A DNA stretch of 64,000 nt from Notamacropus eugenii (taxonomy: Eukaryota; Chordata; Mammalia; Diprotodontia; Macropodidae). Every line of letters starts with the position of its first letter. Positions within the stretch are counted from its first letter, which is position 1. The position numbers and the translations under genes were made by a program. The stretch lies in assembly GCF_028372415.1 (NCBI RefSeq), contig NC_092878.1, positions 67,721,830-67,785,829 on the forward strand. The letters run 5' to 3'. The notes under the pieces were generated by a model, which made no database searches, was not told where the DNA came from, and was given only the letters and a program-made list of their open reading frames with translations. Shown piece after piece: positions 1 to 13,026 of this stretch.

Positions 1-289
1 ATCCTTTCTCTAAGGCCTTTCATTTTACAGTAAGCAAATAAATGGATAGTAAGATGGTCAAGATTTCCAGAATAGATTGTTTCACTTCTACAATTGTCTA
101 CCTTATAAATTGGATGTAAAATGTGAGGAAAATCATAGAAGATTAAATAACTCCTAAGAAGCAAAGAATCTTTTTTTTTCCTTTGAGAGGAACCCTTCAG
201 AACAGCCTGAGGTGATGTTCACATGGTACCAAACTGATTTGCTCAGACCACTGAATCCATTAATTTCAGCATAATCATTTTTCAACATC

Positions 290-480
290 ATAGAATGTTC
301 TACATTTAGAAGTGAAGGAGACATTGGAGATCAAGTCCAACTCTCCTATTTTACAAACAGGGAAACTGAAGTACATAATAGTTAATTATCTTTTCCTAAA
401 GTTACAGTGACTGATGTTTTACTAAAACCCATGTCTTCTACTCCCAATTCAATGTTCTTTTCATTAGTCACTAGTCTCTC
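290..480 (-). repeat. MIR-like SINE fragment
   Basis: The antisense MIR signature is visible: a 'ttttacaaacagggaaactgaag' type block (plus-strand view of MIR in reverse), followed by a degraded 'gtcac...aaacccatgtcttct' block. It is an old, diverged copy. Flanks 1-290 and 480-1680 show no recognisable gene or repeat apart from a short poly-G run near 998-1008. Confidence 0.55.
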
Positions 481-2384
481 TAATGTGGCCAAAATAACTT
501 GAAGATTCATAGAATTTTCCACTATTCAACTGGTTAAATTGATTTGGCACAGATGTCGTCTGAATATGCTTCAATTGTCCTCTTGTTGTACCTTGAAAAT
601 AAAGTGGTCTATTTAATGCTCTGGATTATATAACTCTGTTATATAACTCCTGTTATAACTCCTTATGCTAATACTTTGTTTAACCTAGAACTATTTCATT
701 CTTATTAAACAGAGTATATACAAACCAAGAGGCAGAAAGTTTTCTGTTAATTCCCTACAGGGGAAATAACTGCAATACTTTGGTGCCAGTTACTAAAACT
801 GCAAAGAATAAAGCCCTCATGAGTGAGGAGGACACTGATGTTTAAAATAGCATACAGAAGGTGACAGTTTCATGCTCTCTTGATTGGTGAAATGTAGTAG
901 CATGGTGTCCGTATAGGAGACCAAAAGCAGTAGGAGAATTAACCAGAAATAAATGCATCCAATTATTTTGTTATTAAGATTTTATTGTCTAAGCAGGGAG
1001 GGGGGGGGGAAGGAAAAGTAGTTAATAAAACAGAACTGATGTTAATTCCAATGCAACACTTTCATGGCTCCAGATAAACATCCTTGGGAAATAAATATGA
1101 ACAAGAGACAGCGAGCTAAGAAATCTATTCATTCCGTTCCTAAATATGGGAAATATATTGGAGAATGTAGGAGCATTTGAACTTAATTAAAATCATTAAT
1201 AATATAATTAATGGGATTTTGAATGTGTCTATCACTAGACATTAATTATCTTATAGCCACTGGAACAACATAATGATAGCATCATTCTTTGTGATTAGTG
1301 TACAACGTGCCTTCTCTGGAATATGAATACTGTCAAAGGAAGATAAATTAGTTCCCAAACTAAATGTTTATCCAACAAAGAAGAGGTTTCATTATTAGAT
1401 GTGTACAAGCTTAGTAGGGGGAAAATGTGCCAGTGAGCAAATTTTTTTCATGGTCTTAAATTAGTCAAACTCATAAGAAGTCTAGGAAGAGATGAATAAA
1501 TTCAACAGGAAAATAAATAAACAAATAAAAAAATAAACTTGGAGTAGATAAAAATCTAACCCCTAAAATAAATGTCAAGAAGAGGATAAATTGAATGCTT
1601 ATGATGAAAACGTTTACTTTTAAACTAATAGATATTACCTGCCGAAAACACCAGTAAACTACATAGTTGATGGAAACGAGTTTTCTTCCTTTCTAATTCA
1701 GTACACATACACACACACGCACACATGCACACTTTTCTTGTGCTTTCTTTGCTATTTCAGTACTGAAAATAAACATTTTACATATTAAATGTTAGTTCTT
1801 CAGAATATAACTCACAAAGTCTGTGTGCGGAACTGGGAAAGAACCTTGCCTTGATGTGTAGAATTAGGTATTCATCCCAACTAAACCCAAGAATAACTGG
1901 GTGATCTCTTGAATCTATTAACTTCTGCAGGCTTCATTTTCTTCAATTATATAATACAATGGTTGGACTAGATGACACTTAATGTTTTCTGATGTTTCAG
2001 ACCCTTATGATCACTTTTCTAGTTCCTATTTTTATTTTATTTATTTATTCATCATTTGTAGAAATGAGGAAGATAATACAACAAAATCTCTGGGTTGTAG
2101 TAAGGATAAAACCAGATAGTATTTATAAGATGCTTTGCAAACCTTAAAGTGTTACATAAATGCGATTGTTCTTATAGTTGTTGCTGCTGCTGCTGCTGCT
2201 GATAAGTATAATGATGACTTTTATTTTTATATCCCACTCATTTCTGGATATATGCTGTCCCTTCCCTTCATTCAGCTGTCAGCTTTTTCATGTGACAAAA
2301 AACAAAACAAAACATGACAACTATAATCTGATTCCTAAAAAGAATTTAACATACATGTCCATCAACTCCTATTTCTTTGTAGAA
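480..2384. other. Unassigned AT-rich noncoding stretch
   Basis: No reading frame with gene-like composition and no repeat I can name. Minor items: a G run near 998-1008, a short (CA)n near 1,703-1,732, and a pure (TGC)n run of about 7 units at 2,181-2,201. The TGC run lies in a short frame that would read as poly-alanine or poly-leucine; this frame is not credible as a gene. Confidence 0.5.
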
Positions 2385-2520
2385 ATCAATCAATGAACAT
2401 TTATTAAGTACCTACTATGTGCCAGGCACTATGTTAAGTGGTAAGGATACAAATATGAAACATAAAACACCTCCACTCTCAAGAATATTGCATTATAATG
2501 GAGGAATATAGAGAAGTATA
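2385..2520 (+). repeat. Dispersed repeat, 'tactatgtgccaggcac' family
   Basis: It carries the recurrent marsupial segment 'aacatttattaagtaccta' followed by 'ctatgtgccaggcactatg' and an 'aaggatacaaatatg' block. Related pieces occur near 8,940, 9,600, 18,880, 20,240, 28,460, 39,300, 42,785, 56,860 and 61,220. I do not assign the class. It behaves like an old, high-copy interspersed repeat. Confidence 0.6.
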
Positions 2521-2960
2521 TTTTTTCAATTCTAAGGCCAAAATTAACCATTGCAATCACACAATATAATTCAATTAATTCTTTTTGTTTACATTTTTAG
2601 CATTAGGCACATTGATTTCCTTTTTTGGCTTATTCCAGTTCATACATGTCCTTCTGCAGTCTTCTGAATTCCTCATATTCAATATTTTTTTTTCTTTTTA
2701 AAGACATACTAATATTCTAAATTATGATTATGAGTTTTTATCCATTCTCCAAAATACAGAAACTTCCTTTTTAGTTATTTTTCTCATTATTGTTGCTGTT
2801 CCTGTTCTTATCACAAATATCCCCACGGTTAATATTTTTGTATTATAATATCCTTCTTTTTATCTTTTATTTTCTTGGTAATTATACGTAACAGTAGAAT
2901 TTCTGAATATAAGGTAATGATTATAATTAAAATGTTTTTTTTTCTTTCTAAAAATTGTCC

Positions 2961-4365
2961 TTTTTGGGGCTTAGCTAAGATGGCAGAGTAGAAGCAAGGA
3001 CTGGTCAGAGCTCTCCCCCCAAACCCCTGAAAATACCTGTAAAAATGACTCTAAACAAATTCTAGAGGAGCAAAAGCCACACAATGACAGAATGAAAGAA
3101 ATTTCCAGCCCAAGACAATGTGGAAGTCTGACAGGAAGGGTCTGTTGCATCAGGCTCAGAGCAGAGCACAGCCCAACATGGATTGCACCAGCATAGATGG
3201 GACTACAGCAGGCCTCAGTACACTGAACCATTGGCAGTTGTAGCAGTTTGCAGACTTCTCAACCCACAAATGCCAGAAACAGCTTCAAAAGTCAGGGGGA
3301 AATGTCTCTCACCCGAGTGAGAGAGGAACATGGTCTGACTCTAAACCCAGCCCCAGCCCCAGGGAAGAGAAGTCATAAGGGACTCATTAAAGTTGAAGTA
3401 TTTGCATTTCTACATGGAAAAATGATATTTGTAACTCATGAAAACTTCTTCAGTATTAGGGTAGTTAGAGGGAATATATACACACGCACACACACATATA
3501 TCATATATTCACACATGTACATATATACAATACATATATACACACATACATATATACACATATACATATGTACACCTACATAAATATGTGTGTATGTGTA
3601 TGTATATAAGCAGAGGTTATAGGGTGCGCTGAATATGAAGGGATCTTACTTAAAAAACAAAATTAAGTGTTAAGAGGAATGTGCTGGAAGAAAGAGAATG
3701 GGAGGAGTAAAATATAGTAAATCATCTCATATAAAAGAGGTTACAATGTAGGAGAAGAGGGAGGAAAAATGGAATAAGTGAGCTTTACTCTCACCATATT
3801 TGGCTTAAAGAGAGAATAACAAACATTCAAAAATCTATCTTACCCTGCAGGAAGTCAGGGGGGAACGGGATAGGACAGGGAGGATAATAGAAGGGATAGC
3901 AGAATGGGGGAAGGGGTAATCAAAAGCAAGCACTATTGTGGGGGTATAGGTCAAGGGAAAGAATGCAATAAATGGAGGGCAGGTCAGGATAGAGAGAAAT
4001 GTGGTTAGTCTTTCACAACATGACTTTTATGGAAATGTTTTGCATGGCTACACATGTATGGCTATATTGAATTGCTTACTTTCTCAGTGAGGGTGAGTGG
4101 GAAGGGAGGAAGGGAGAGAATGCGTAACTCAAAGCTTCAAAAATTAATGCTAAAAATTGTTTTTTCCTACAACTGGGAAATAAGTTGTACAGACAATGGA
4201 GTATATAAATCTATCTTGTCCTAAAGGAAAATAGAGGGCAGAGGGATGGGAGGTGGGTGATAGAAGAGAAGGCTAATTGGGAAAAGGGGTGGTTGGGTTG
4301 CATACTGTCCTGGGATGGGGGGAGGAGAGAGATGGGGAAAAATTTTGTATGGAGTTAATGAAATA
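2961..4365 (+). mobile_element. HAL1 (half-L1) copy with ORF1 deleted
   Basis: The left end matches the 5' UTR of the intact HAL1 at 58,877: 'aagatggcagagtag', 'attctagaggagcaaaagcc', 'gcatcaggctcagagcagag'. Near 3,355-3,375 the sequence jumps straight to the region that lies downstream of ORF1 in the intact copy ('agagaagtcataagggact', 'acatggaaaaatgatatttg'). ORF1 and any ORF2 are therefore absent. The 3' part contains several G-rich polypurine blocks (3,850-3,920, 4,085-4,120, 4,230-4,340), also seen in reverse in the 45.7 kb copy. A TA/CA microsatellite (3,472-3,612) sits where the intact copy has (AC)n. The exact 3' end is uncertain. Confidence 0.75.
3472..3612. repeat. (CA/TA)n microsatellite inside HAL1
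   Basis: Alternating cacaca and tatata runs, impure. It is positionally equivalent to the (AC)n at 60,791-60,850 in the intact HAL1, so it appears to be an inherited part of the element's 3' region. Confidence 0.8.
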
Positions 4366-4494
4366 TTTCTCATTGTAAATGGAACAATCAAAACTGGAAT
4401 CTCATTTCTGGAATTCAATTGGAGTTTTCTTTCTGTCATATTGTCTGGCATGCACAGACACCTATGGAGTGTGTAACAAAAGAAACTGGGCTAA

Positions 4495-4930
4495 ATAACA
4501 AGTCAAAGTGCTTGAGTGTAAATTCCATTTCTGCTACTTACTTTCTACCTGTGTGACCATGGGAAAGCTGGTTTGCTTCTCAGGGTCTGTTTGCACATAT
4601 TTAAAGTCAAGAGGTTGGACTAGATATTTGAGGTACCTTCCACATTTACAGGGACAGCTAGGTGGCACAGTGGATAGAGTACTGGGTCTGAAGTCACCAT
4701 TATTCATCTTCTTAAGTTCAAATCTGCCCTCAGACACTTACTAGCTAAGTGACCCTTGACAAATCACTTAATCCTGCTTGCCTCAGTTTCTTAATCTGTA
4801 AAATGAGGTAGATAATGAAATGGCAAATTACTCCAGTACCTCTTCCAAGAAAACCTCAAATGAGGTCACAAAGATTCAGAAAGGACTGAAGCAAATGAAC
4901 AACAATGGATGCATATCTATAACTATGATT
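4495..4930 (+). repeat. MIR interrupted by a SINE
   Basis: A sense MIR-like block with 'tctacctgtgtgaccatggg' and 'ggttggactagatatttgag' runs to about 4,650. It resumes after the inserted SINE at about 4,908 with 'gcatatctataactatgatt', the expected MIR 3' portion. This gives a relative age: MIR first, SINE later. Confidence 0.6.
4651..4907 (+). repeat. Full-length marsupial tRNA-derived SINE (MAR1/WSINE type)
   Basis: It starts 'gggacagctaggtggcacag', continues 'tggatagagtactgggtc', 'agttcaaatctgccctcaga' and 'caaatcacttaatcctgctt', and ends with 'ctgaagcaaatgaacaacaa'. The internal 'agttcaaatc' resembles a tRNA B box. This family is the main evidence that the genome is marsupial. Insertion is inside a MIR. 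Confidence 0.85.
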
Positions 4931-6835
4931 CCATCATCTCACAATCTATCTGACTGGTAGTGTATAATGGGGGATTGTTCCAACTTCAAGAATGTACAGA
5001 ATTAAATGAGAACATTTTCCATGAAGAGCTTTCAGTGATATTCACTGAAATGCTATTATTTGACTAGGCTTTATTCTGCTGTTTTAAAATAGAAAAAAAA
5101 CATACAAGACTTCATAAAAGCTTTTGAACACCCAAATGTAAAAGCTAAGATTGGAAAGATTTCTTTGACAGTAGAATCCTAAACCTCCCTTCATTTTCTG
5201 GAAACCTATTATTATACTCTTATTCTGTCTGAGTAAGTGAACTAGAGCTATAGGGAAACTCTTGTTCTGTTTTTAAGGAACTGTGTCTAGAATATCCGGA
5301 CTTTGGAATCTCATCTATCTATGTCTTTTGTGTCCTGGGAAGATTTTTTCTCATAAAATCTGAGTCCTCAGAACCTAGATCTTCAAAGTTTCAATAGGTG
5401 TGTGAGTTAATCTAACTAAAAATGACCCTTCACATTTCAGTTCTGTCAGAGTTTTAAGGATCTCAATGATCCTTGCATCAACACAATTGTCTTGCATACA
5501 GTAAATATTTCATATATACTGAGTCAAATTGAATTGTTATGCTTTTGTTTCTGAAAAGTCCAAGAAAACTACACCTGCTAGTTTCCCTGATATATATCTA
5601 GCAGGATTCATTTTGTTCTTGACTGCGCTTTGAAATCAAGCCAGGCTTATCCCAGAGTTCTCCATCATGTCCTAGAAACCTGTTCATATCTTATCTATAA
5701 CCTCTAACAAAACATACATTAAGGGAGGGAATGTCTGTCAATATGATAGTGATCTGCCTCTATATCTCTTGATATATGTGTATGTATGTATGTATGAGTA
5801 TATATATGTATATATACACATATGTCTACAAAGATGTGGTTTTTTGTATGTGTACATTCATACACACATTTTCAACTGTATGGGAAAAGTAATTTATATT
5901 AAACCATAAATCAAGGCACTATTGATATTTGAATTCACATTTCTGGTGTGAGATGAATAAACTAGTTGATATATACTCTTGGTCTTTTATTCATCTTTGT
6001 TATTGCTATTGTCCTTTCTACATGTTTATTCAGTATATCAGGTATTGGGATGCTACAGTTCAAAAGTAGTTGTTTCACTGTACTTCAAAGAAAAAAGAAA
6101 ACTTTTCTAAATCCTAAGAAATCTTTTTTTATCTTTATTATGTCTATTGTTCTTTGAGTTTCATTTTTTAACATATGGTTTAATGTGATATGTGGTATAA
6201 TGTGTTTTCTCATCAATTGTTCTGTAGCCTTGTTTTTATTTATGTTCCTCACTATTTAATGAAGCAATACTATTCATAATCTTGCAATACTTTTGTATCT
6301 TCATTTTATCACATTATGTGATATTTTACAAACAAGATTTTTTAATACTGTGGATTTTATATCTATCTACTTATAAAGCAGATCAAGTGTTTGCTGACTA
6401 AGGTCCATTTCTGGGTTCTTTTGGCTTCTTATTGTGGCGACTGATTTACATGGTTATGCTTCTTTAGGATATCCATTTCCCATTATTTGGAATCAATAGT
6501 TTGTTTAAATATGTCAGTTTGAGTTACCTTAAATCTGTATAATAGGTTTTCACTTTTATTTTTTCTTTTAATTTGGTATTGATTTTTGTTTTCCTGTAAA
6601 AAAGGTGATGGTCTGATTGTACACAAGGAACTGTTTGGGAAGTGAGTCCCATATCTGTTTTTGTTTTGTTCAAAGAAAATAACATTAGCTGCAATTGCCC
6701 AGCCTCTCAGCACAGGACTGGAGGCAGGGAGAGCTGGGTGAGAGAAAAGTACAAGGCTGTAGCTGCAGCAGCAGAGACTGTTACTGGGGCTATCAGCACA
6801 CATACTGAATGTTTTAAAGTCAACTGTTTGAACTT
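4931..6835. other. Unassigned noncoding stretch
   Basis: AT-rich with an impure (TG/TA)n at about 5,770-5,830. The T-rich portion at 6,000-6,600 could be a heavily decayed antisense LINE, but I cannot align it to anything with confidence. No gene is seen. Confidence 0.45.
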
Positions 6836-7410
6836 CTAGTAGCCAAGATGGTGGAATAAACTGTAAATGCTCTCACCCTCCCCTTGAATGTAATGGAATA
6901 CTACTGTGTTACAAGAAATGATGGACAGGTCAACTTCAGAAAGAGACTTATATGAACTGATATGGAAAAACTTATATGAATTGATGCTGAATGAAGTGAG
7001 CAGAACCAGGAGAACATTATAAACAGTAACAGCCAGAGTGTGCAAGGACAATTTTTGATAGATTTAGCACTTAACAATAATGCAAGGACTTTAAACATTT
7101 TCAAAGGACTCATGATGTAAAATATCATTCACACACAGAGAAAGAATCATGGAATTGAAAGGCAGAATGAAGTAGACTATTTTCTCTTTTTTATGTTTTG
7201 TTTTTCTCATGTTTTCTCCCATTTATTTTAATTCTTCTATGCAACCTGACTAATGTGAAAATAGGTTTATTGGAATGCACATATAGAACTCATATAAGAT
7301 TGCATGCTGTCTTGGGGAGGGAGGGGGGAAGGAGGTGAAGAAAATTTGGAACTTATGGAAGTGATTGTTAAAAACTGAAAACAAATTAATAAATTGGGAA
7401 AAAAAGAAAA
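6836..7410 (+). mobile_element. Internally deleted L1 (5' tip joined to ORF2 3' end)
   Basis: It begins with an L1-type 5' end ('gccaagatggtggaataaac', 'gctctcaccctccccttga'). At about 6,888 it passes directly into the ORF2 C-terminal region ('taatggaatactactgtg', 'gagcagaaccaggagaacat') and then the 3' UTR with a G-rich block (7,314-7,340) and A-rich tail. About 50 nt of 5' UTR remain. The bulk of the element, including all of ORF1, is missing. The 5' block resembles the L1 start at 63,516 more than the HAL1 start. Confidence 0.75.
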
Positions 7411-9599
7411 TAATGTTTAATGTTTTATTATATTATTTGGTGGTCACCATGTATAGTAACTCAATCATTTTTCTGGAAAAACCTTTCACAATTTATTGAT
7501 ACTGGGAATTTTTGAAATTTTTTTTTTGATAAATGAATATTTATTTTACCTTCCTCTCTGTTGGTTTTTTTGTGTGTATATACACACATATGTACATATG
7601 CATATACATATGCACATATATACATATGTACATACATATGTATATTCACACATACATATATTCATATAGGCATTTTCTTCATGTTGCATATAAGTCTTTT
7701 GCCTTTCTCATTTCTTGGTCCTGGACAATGTTTTTCAACATTTCTTTGTGCTTCTCCCTTCTATTCCTGCCCCCCCATACGTATTGAAGTAACTTAGTAT
7801 TAAAGTATGTGCTCATTTAATGTGGGAAGTCTAACCAGATTCTCCATGGAAATTCTCTTTCTCCTTATTGTCTGCAACAGATGTTGAAACACATTTCATT
7901 CTTCTTTATGGTGGTCTTTCAGTAAATTATTATAATTTAAATTGTAATATGTAATGATTGAGGATACTATTATACAATATTTCTTGTTGACTTTGGATGT
8001 GTGATAGAACCAACTCTAGGAAGTCCTTTATTTGTGTCTTCAGAGGCTGGCTATCAGTCATCTTTCTATTCAACTAAGTCTTCCTTTTGTCTTTTTTTTC
8101 ATTTAAAAAGAAAGAACGTCAAATTGATAAGTTTTAATTCTTTCAATAACATATCTACTCACGTGTCAATAGGAAAAGGTCAGACTTTTACAATTTCATC
8201 TGCAGACAATGGACATCCATTCTGGAGTCCAAAAGTATGTCATTCAACATATTTTACTCCCCCTTTTCATGACTCTTACTATATAGTTGCATAAATTAAA
8301 GAAAATTATACCAGCCTGAGGGCATTTAGCATCTTTTCTGTGCTTCATTGGTTGGTGTGACTAAGTGGCTTCTTAGAACTTAAGGCTCAGCCTCAGAAAG
8401 AAAAAATAATGTGTTCTCAAAATTTTATTCAAAGTCTATGGAGCATGGTGAAATTCTCTTTCTAGCCTTCAGGAGTCTATGGTTATATAAACTCCATGGT
8501 GAGACATCAGAGTAGGACTTACATAAAGCTGAAATTTCTCTTGCTTCCCAAACTTTTGTCCCTTTCTCTTAGTTCTAATTTTTTGCCCAACAAATTAACA
8601 TTTATACGTATGTCTATAAGACAACTTTTTACATGCTTGAAAGTAATTAGTTTCCCTTCTGACACCTAGGTCTCAACCAATTAAAATTAAAAAAAAAAAT
8701 TCCTAGTTCTTTCTGTCCATCCTCATATTGAACTTTTTCTCCCCAGTTTTCTAAACTACCTGATCATTCTTTATTAGCTATAGCTTGCCCATGTGATGGC
8801 CACAATTAAACATGTTGCTCCAGATGTGCTCTGAGGAGGGCAGACTCTGGTAGCATTATCATCCTTCTTTTTTATACATTATGCTTCTATTAATAAAGGT
8901 AAATTTTGCTTCAGTTTAGTTTGTTGTTTCTGCAAGAATATTCAACAGCCAATTACTATGCACATACTTTATAATATACCTTCTGGTAGGCATCAAAGAT
9001 ACAAAGACAAAAACAAAATGCTATCTTCATACAAGGTGTTTGCATTCTGTTCAGAAAGTAGTATCAAGGTGATCATAAATTTCTCTGTCATCTCATCCTC
9101 TGCAGCAGAAGCTGAATTTAAGTTGCATTTCTGTTTATATTGACCATTAGCATATTATTATCATTTAAACTACAAAGGAAAATGACCACAGTTTCTATGA
9201 AATGATCATTTTTGTTGTGTTTATTATGCTTTTATTACACTTCTGTGTATACTTCCTTCCTTCCACTGAGCTTACAGCACATTAAGACACTCAGAAATTT
9301 TTTATTTGATATCTATGTATTTTCCTCACCTGTGCCTCTAAACTCCAGAAGTACTACATATTTTGCTCTTCTGAAGCACAAAAAATGAGCATTTTCTGCA
9401 TACTCCAAGCCTAAGTTGACAGTAGAAGATGTCCTTGTGATATGAACAGGCATCTCTCAAGAAAGAAATTTAAACTTTGGACAATCATACAAAAATGTTC
9501 CAATTTGTTAATAACTAGAAAAATTCAAAGTAATGTATTTTCATTGGTATAGGGATATCCAGGTGAAGTATTATCCTCTACCAATATGGATTATACTAT
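7411..9599. other. Noncoding stretch with one microsatellite
   Basis: It holds an impure (TA/CA/TG)n microsatellite at about 7,572-7,668 and a short piece of the 'caattactatgcacatactt' dispersed-repeat type near 8,945-9,030. Nothing else is recognisable. Short frames through the microsatellite are repeat artefacts. Confidence 0.5.
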
Positions 9600-11200
9600 T
9601 CAATAGTTATTAAGCACTTGCAACATATCAGGCCCCTTGTTAATCCTTGGGAGTGGGGGGAATCAGAAGTAGATAAAATACAGTCATTGTTTTCAACATA
9701 GTCACATTTTAATAAGGAGAATGACATGCAATTAAAGTCTATATAATATATATGAAGTAATCTTAGTGTTAATGTACAGGGGACAGAGTGTATGAATTGG
9801 AAAAGATCTCCTACAAAAACTGTGATTTGAACTATTGAAGGAAATCAGGGAATCTAAGAGGCAGAGCTTAGAAGGTACAGAATTCCAGTCATTGGGAATA
9901 TTCAATACAAATATATGGAGTGAGATAAATCAGGAGTAAAGTACAGCAAGTAGACTAGTATAATTTGATGTTAGAGTGTGGAGGGGAAAAGGTAGGAAGG
10001 TAAAACCATAGCTCTGGAGAGATCAAGGTTGGATATATAGACCTAGAAATTTTGATTGAACTCAAGGAAGCTGATGAGATTATCAGCTGAGATATTGTAG
10101 AGAAGGAAGAAGGGTTGGGGACCAAGGCAGATCCCTGGAGTTAGTTGGCCTGGTTTGGACAGAGCTCTGGTAAAAACAACAAAACAAAACAAACAAACAA
10201 ACAAACAAAACTAAAGAAGTTCTGACAGGCAGGTAGAGAACCAAGAAAAAAATGAGTCATGAAGTGTGTGTATAGGGTCAAGATGGCAGATTGGAAGTAG
10301 TAACCCAGTTAAAGTCTCCCAACAATCTCTCCCAAATAACTTTAAAATAATGCTTCAAGTTGAATTTTGGAACAGCAGGGAGAGCAATTATGATTTCATA
10401 CTAAGCAAAAACAAAAGAAAACACTAATTAAAAGAGATAATCACAAAAACCATATTTGCTAAAATGTACCATAGACAATGAACTGATATCAAAAAATTTT
10501 GCAGCAACCTTTTCTCATAAAAAACCCTTTTCTCAGATTCATAGGGAACTGGGTCAATTTTATAAAAATGAAAGTCATTCTCTGATAAATTTTCAAGGCT
10601 TGTGAAGATGAGGTTTTCAGAAGAAGAAATCAACGCTATCTATAGTCACATAAGAAATGACAAGGGGGGTGTTTCAGAAAGCATGAGAAGACCTATGTAA
10701 ACTGATGCCTACTGAAGGAAGCAGAAATAAGACATCACTGTACATAATAACAGCAGTACTGTAATGATGATTGACTGTGAATCATTTAGCTGCTCTGATC
10801 AATGTAATGATCCAAGAAAATTCCAAGGGACTCATGATAAAAGATCTCAGAAAAGGAACTGATAAACTCCAAGTACAAACTGAATTGTAGTTTTCTCACC
10901 TTTTTATAATATGGCTAAATAGAGGTATAAATTGTGCATTATTTCAAATGAGTAGTTGATATATTGCTTTCCTTCTCATTGAATGGGGAAGGGTTGTCAG
11001 AAAGGGAAATAATTTGGAATTCTAATAAAAAACATTAAAATAAATGAATATTTATTAAAAAAATAAAAACCAAAGAAAGTGTCATGAAAATCTAGACAGG
11101 AGTGAATATTCCTATTGAGATGGTAATAGAGTGTCAAAGACTACAGAGAGATCAAGAAGGATAAGGATTGCCAAAAGACCATAAGATCAGCAAATGGCCT
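9600..11200 (+). repeat. Old dispersed repeat, split by an L1 insertion
   Basis: It starts with the 'taagcacttgcaacatatca' block and continues with 'attgaaggaaatcagggaat', 'aagaggcagagcttag', 'caaggcagatccctggagtt' and, after the L1, 'caaagactacagagagatca'. The order of these blocks matches the longer members of the dispersed family (compare 56,860-57,480). The L1 at 10,265-11,068 interrupts it. An (AAAC)n run lies at 10,177-10,210. Confidence 0.5.
10265..11068 (+). mobile_element. Internally deleted L1 with probable target-site duplication
   Basis: The L1 5' end 'gggtcaagatggcag' is present with roughly 110 nt of 5' UTR. It is followed from about 10,430 by ORF2 C-terminal sequence ('ttttcagaagaagaaatcaa', 'ctctgatcaatgtaatgatc') and a 3' UTR and A-rich tail ending near 11,068. 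Flanks are 'accaagaaaaaaatgagtca' on the left (10,240) and 'accaaagaaagtgtcatga' on the right (11,069). They look like a diverged duplication of about 20 bp of the host repeat. All of ORF1 and most of ORF2 are missing. Confidence 0.65.
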
Positions 11201-11994
11201 TCAATATATAGTTTTCCAGTTGCTTCTGGTATTGAAAGATTAAATGACTTTTCCAGTCACATGGCTAATTTGTGTCAGAGTTAGGATTTGAATTCAAGTC
11301 TTCCTGACTTCAATTACATTACTTTTATTATTAATTATATTTTCTCTCCAGTTTCAAATGACAAAATCTTCTTGCCTAAAGTTATGCATCTATACCTGAG
11401 GAAGGTTTTGAATTGCTGTGTTCTGATCCAACACTCTATCTCTTACTCTGCTATGACTCTGTGGACATGCTTGTTCTCTTATTTCTTCTTCTTGTTGGGT
11501 TTAGGAGGTTTAGGTCTGCAGTTATGCTCAGGAACAAGTTTAGCAAGAGGGCAGTGAAAGACTGATTAGTGGATATGATTTTCTCTGAATCAGTGGAAGA
11601 AGGTTTCAGGGAACTCCTTACAAGAAGTTATAGAAATTTTCATAATGCATTTGCCTCAGAGTCACAGAAACAAACAAACAAACGAAAAAAAAAAAACATG
11701 GAATAATCCTAAGAACATTCTTTTAATTTTCTATCTAACTAGGGAAATGGATTTATATTATTTAGACACTCAATATCTTTCATGGTTATTATTGTTTTCC
11801 TATCTACAGAATATATTTAGTGTCCCAATGGAAGCAATTATATATAAGACCTCAACATTAAGTAGAATGTCTTCTCATAGGCCTTCAAAGTTCATTGTAG
11901 CTATACTAGACTCTGAAACCACTAGGGTAGCATGAATTTACTACTATGATTCAATAAGAATGACGAATTAGCCCACTAGTAACACTGTATGTAC

Positions 11995-12026
<32 letters not shown>

Positions 12027-12485
12027 ATACACACATACATTTGTGTTTATATATATATACATATGTATTATATACACATACACATGTGTACGTGCATACA
12101 TACATGTGTGTGTATATATACATATATGTGACACAGGAACTATTTATGCAGATTTACACATACAAAGATAAGTCAAACATTGAGATAATTATTTAAGTAG
12201 TTCAAGACCCCCAAAACATTTTGTGTTTGAAATATCCAAATAATGAATGACAAGTTAAAGTGATGAAAGGCCCAAATTGTCTAGTTGGCTCCCTAAATGC
12301 TCTTCTTCCCTTGGTTTGAGCAGATATAGGCCACATTCTTCTTCTTTGGACTTTGGCAAGTAGAAAAGACTGCCTTTTGAATGATATTGTAATTTGGGTA
12401 CTTTGTACCCAAAATTGAACTCTCTTGTCTACTTCTGCACAGTTTTGCATGTTGGCAACTAGTTCACCCAATGAATAAACATCTG
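11201..12485. other. Noncoding stretch: MIR piece, microsatellite, unassigned sequence
   Basis: The left end (about 11,225-11,300) has the antisense MIR signature 'gtgtcagagttaggatttga'. An impure (TA/TG/CA)n array lies at 11,988-12,130. The rest is unassigned; no gene is supported. Confidence 0.5.
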
Positions 12486-12489
12486 TGGT

Positions 12490-12660
12490 TGGTGCAGTAG
12501 AGAGATTGCTGGACTTGGAATAAAATCCTACCTATATACCTTGACTCTGTGGTCCTCAAGTTACTCAACCTACTTTAGCCTCAGTTTCCTCATCTTCAGA
12601 ATTAATAGAATGTACCTAGTAGATTAATGAGGATCAAATGGTATATACCCACAAACACGT
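12490..12660 (+). repeat. MIR-like/SINE fragment
   Basis: Order of motifs: 'gtagagagattgctggactt', 'tactcaacctactttagcct', 'cagtttcctcatcttcagaa'. This is the standard sense layout of MIR-type tRNA-derived SINEs. Confidence 0.6.
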
Positions 12661-12714
12661 GTAAGCATTTTGAAACTGAAAAGCATTGTAGAAAATTATT
12701 TTTAGAAGCCATAA

Positions 12715-12834
<120 letters not shown>

Positions 12835-12839
12835 TACAT

Positions 12840-13020
12840 AAATTAATTCCATTTCATACTTATAAGTACTTTGTAAATTATTTAATTAAATTGATCTTTA
12901 CAGATGAGAAAACTAAGTTTTAGCCCATGTTAAGTGATTTACTGATGGTCAGACAGTTAATTACTCCCTGAGCCAAAATTAAAACCTAATATATTCTCAT
13001 TCTTAATTCTGTGCTCTATC
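12840..13020 (-). repeat. MIR-like fragment
   Basis: Antisense MIR signature: 'tttacagatgagaaaactaa', 'taagtgatttactgatggtc', and a terminal 'ctgtgctctatccac' just before the next SINE. Confidence 0.6.
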
Positions 13021-13026
13021 CACAAT

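Noticed and set aside
6000..6600. T-rich block as an antisense L1 ORF2
   Set aside because: No consistent landmark order; too decayed or unrelated.
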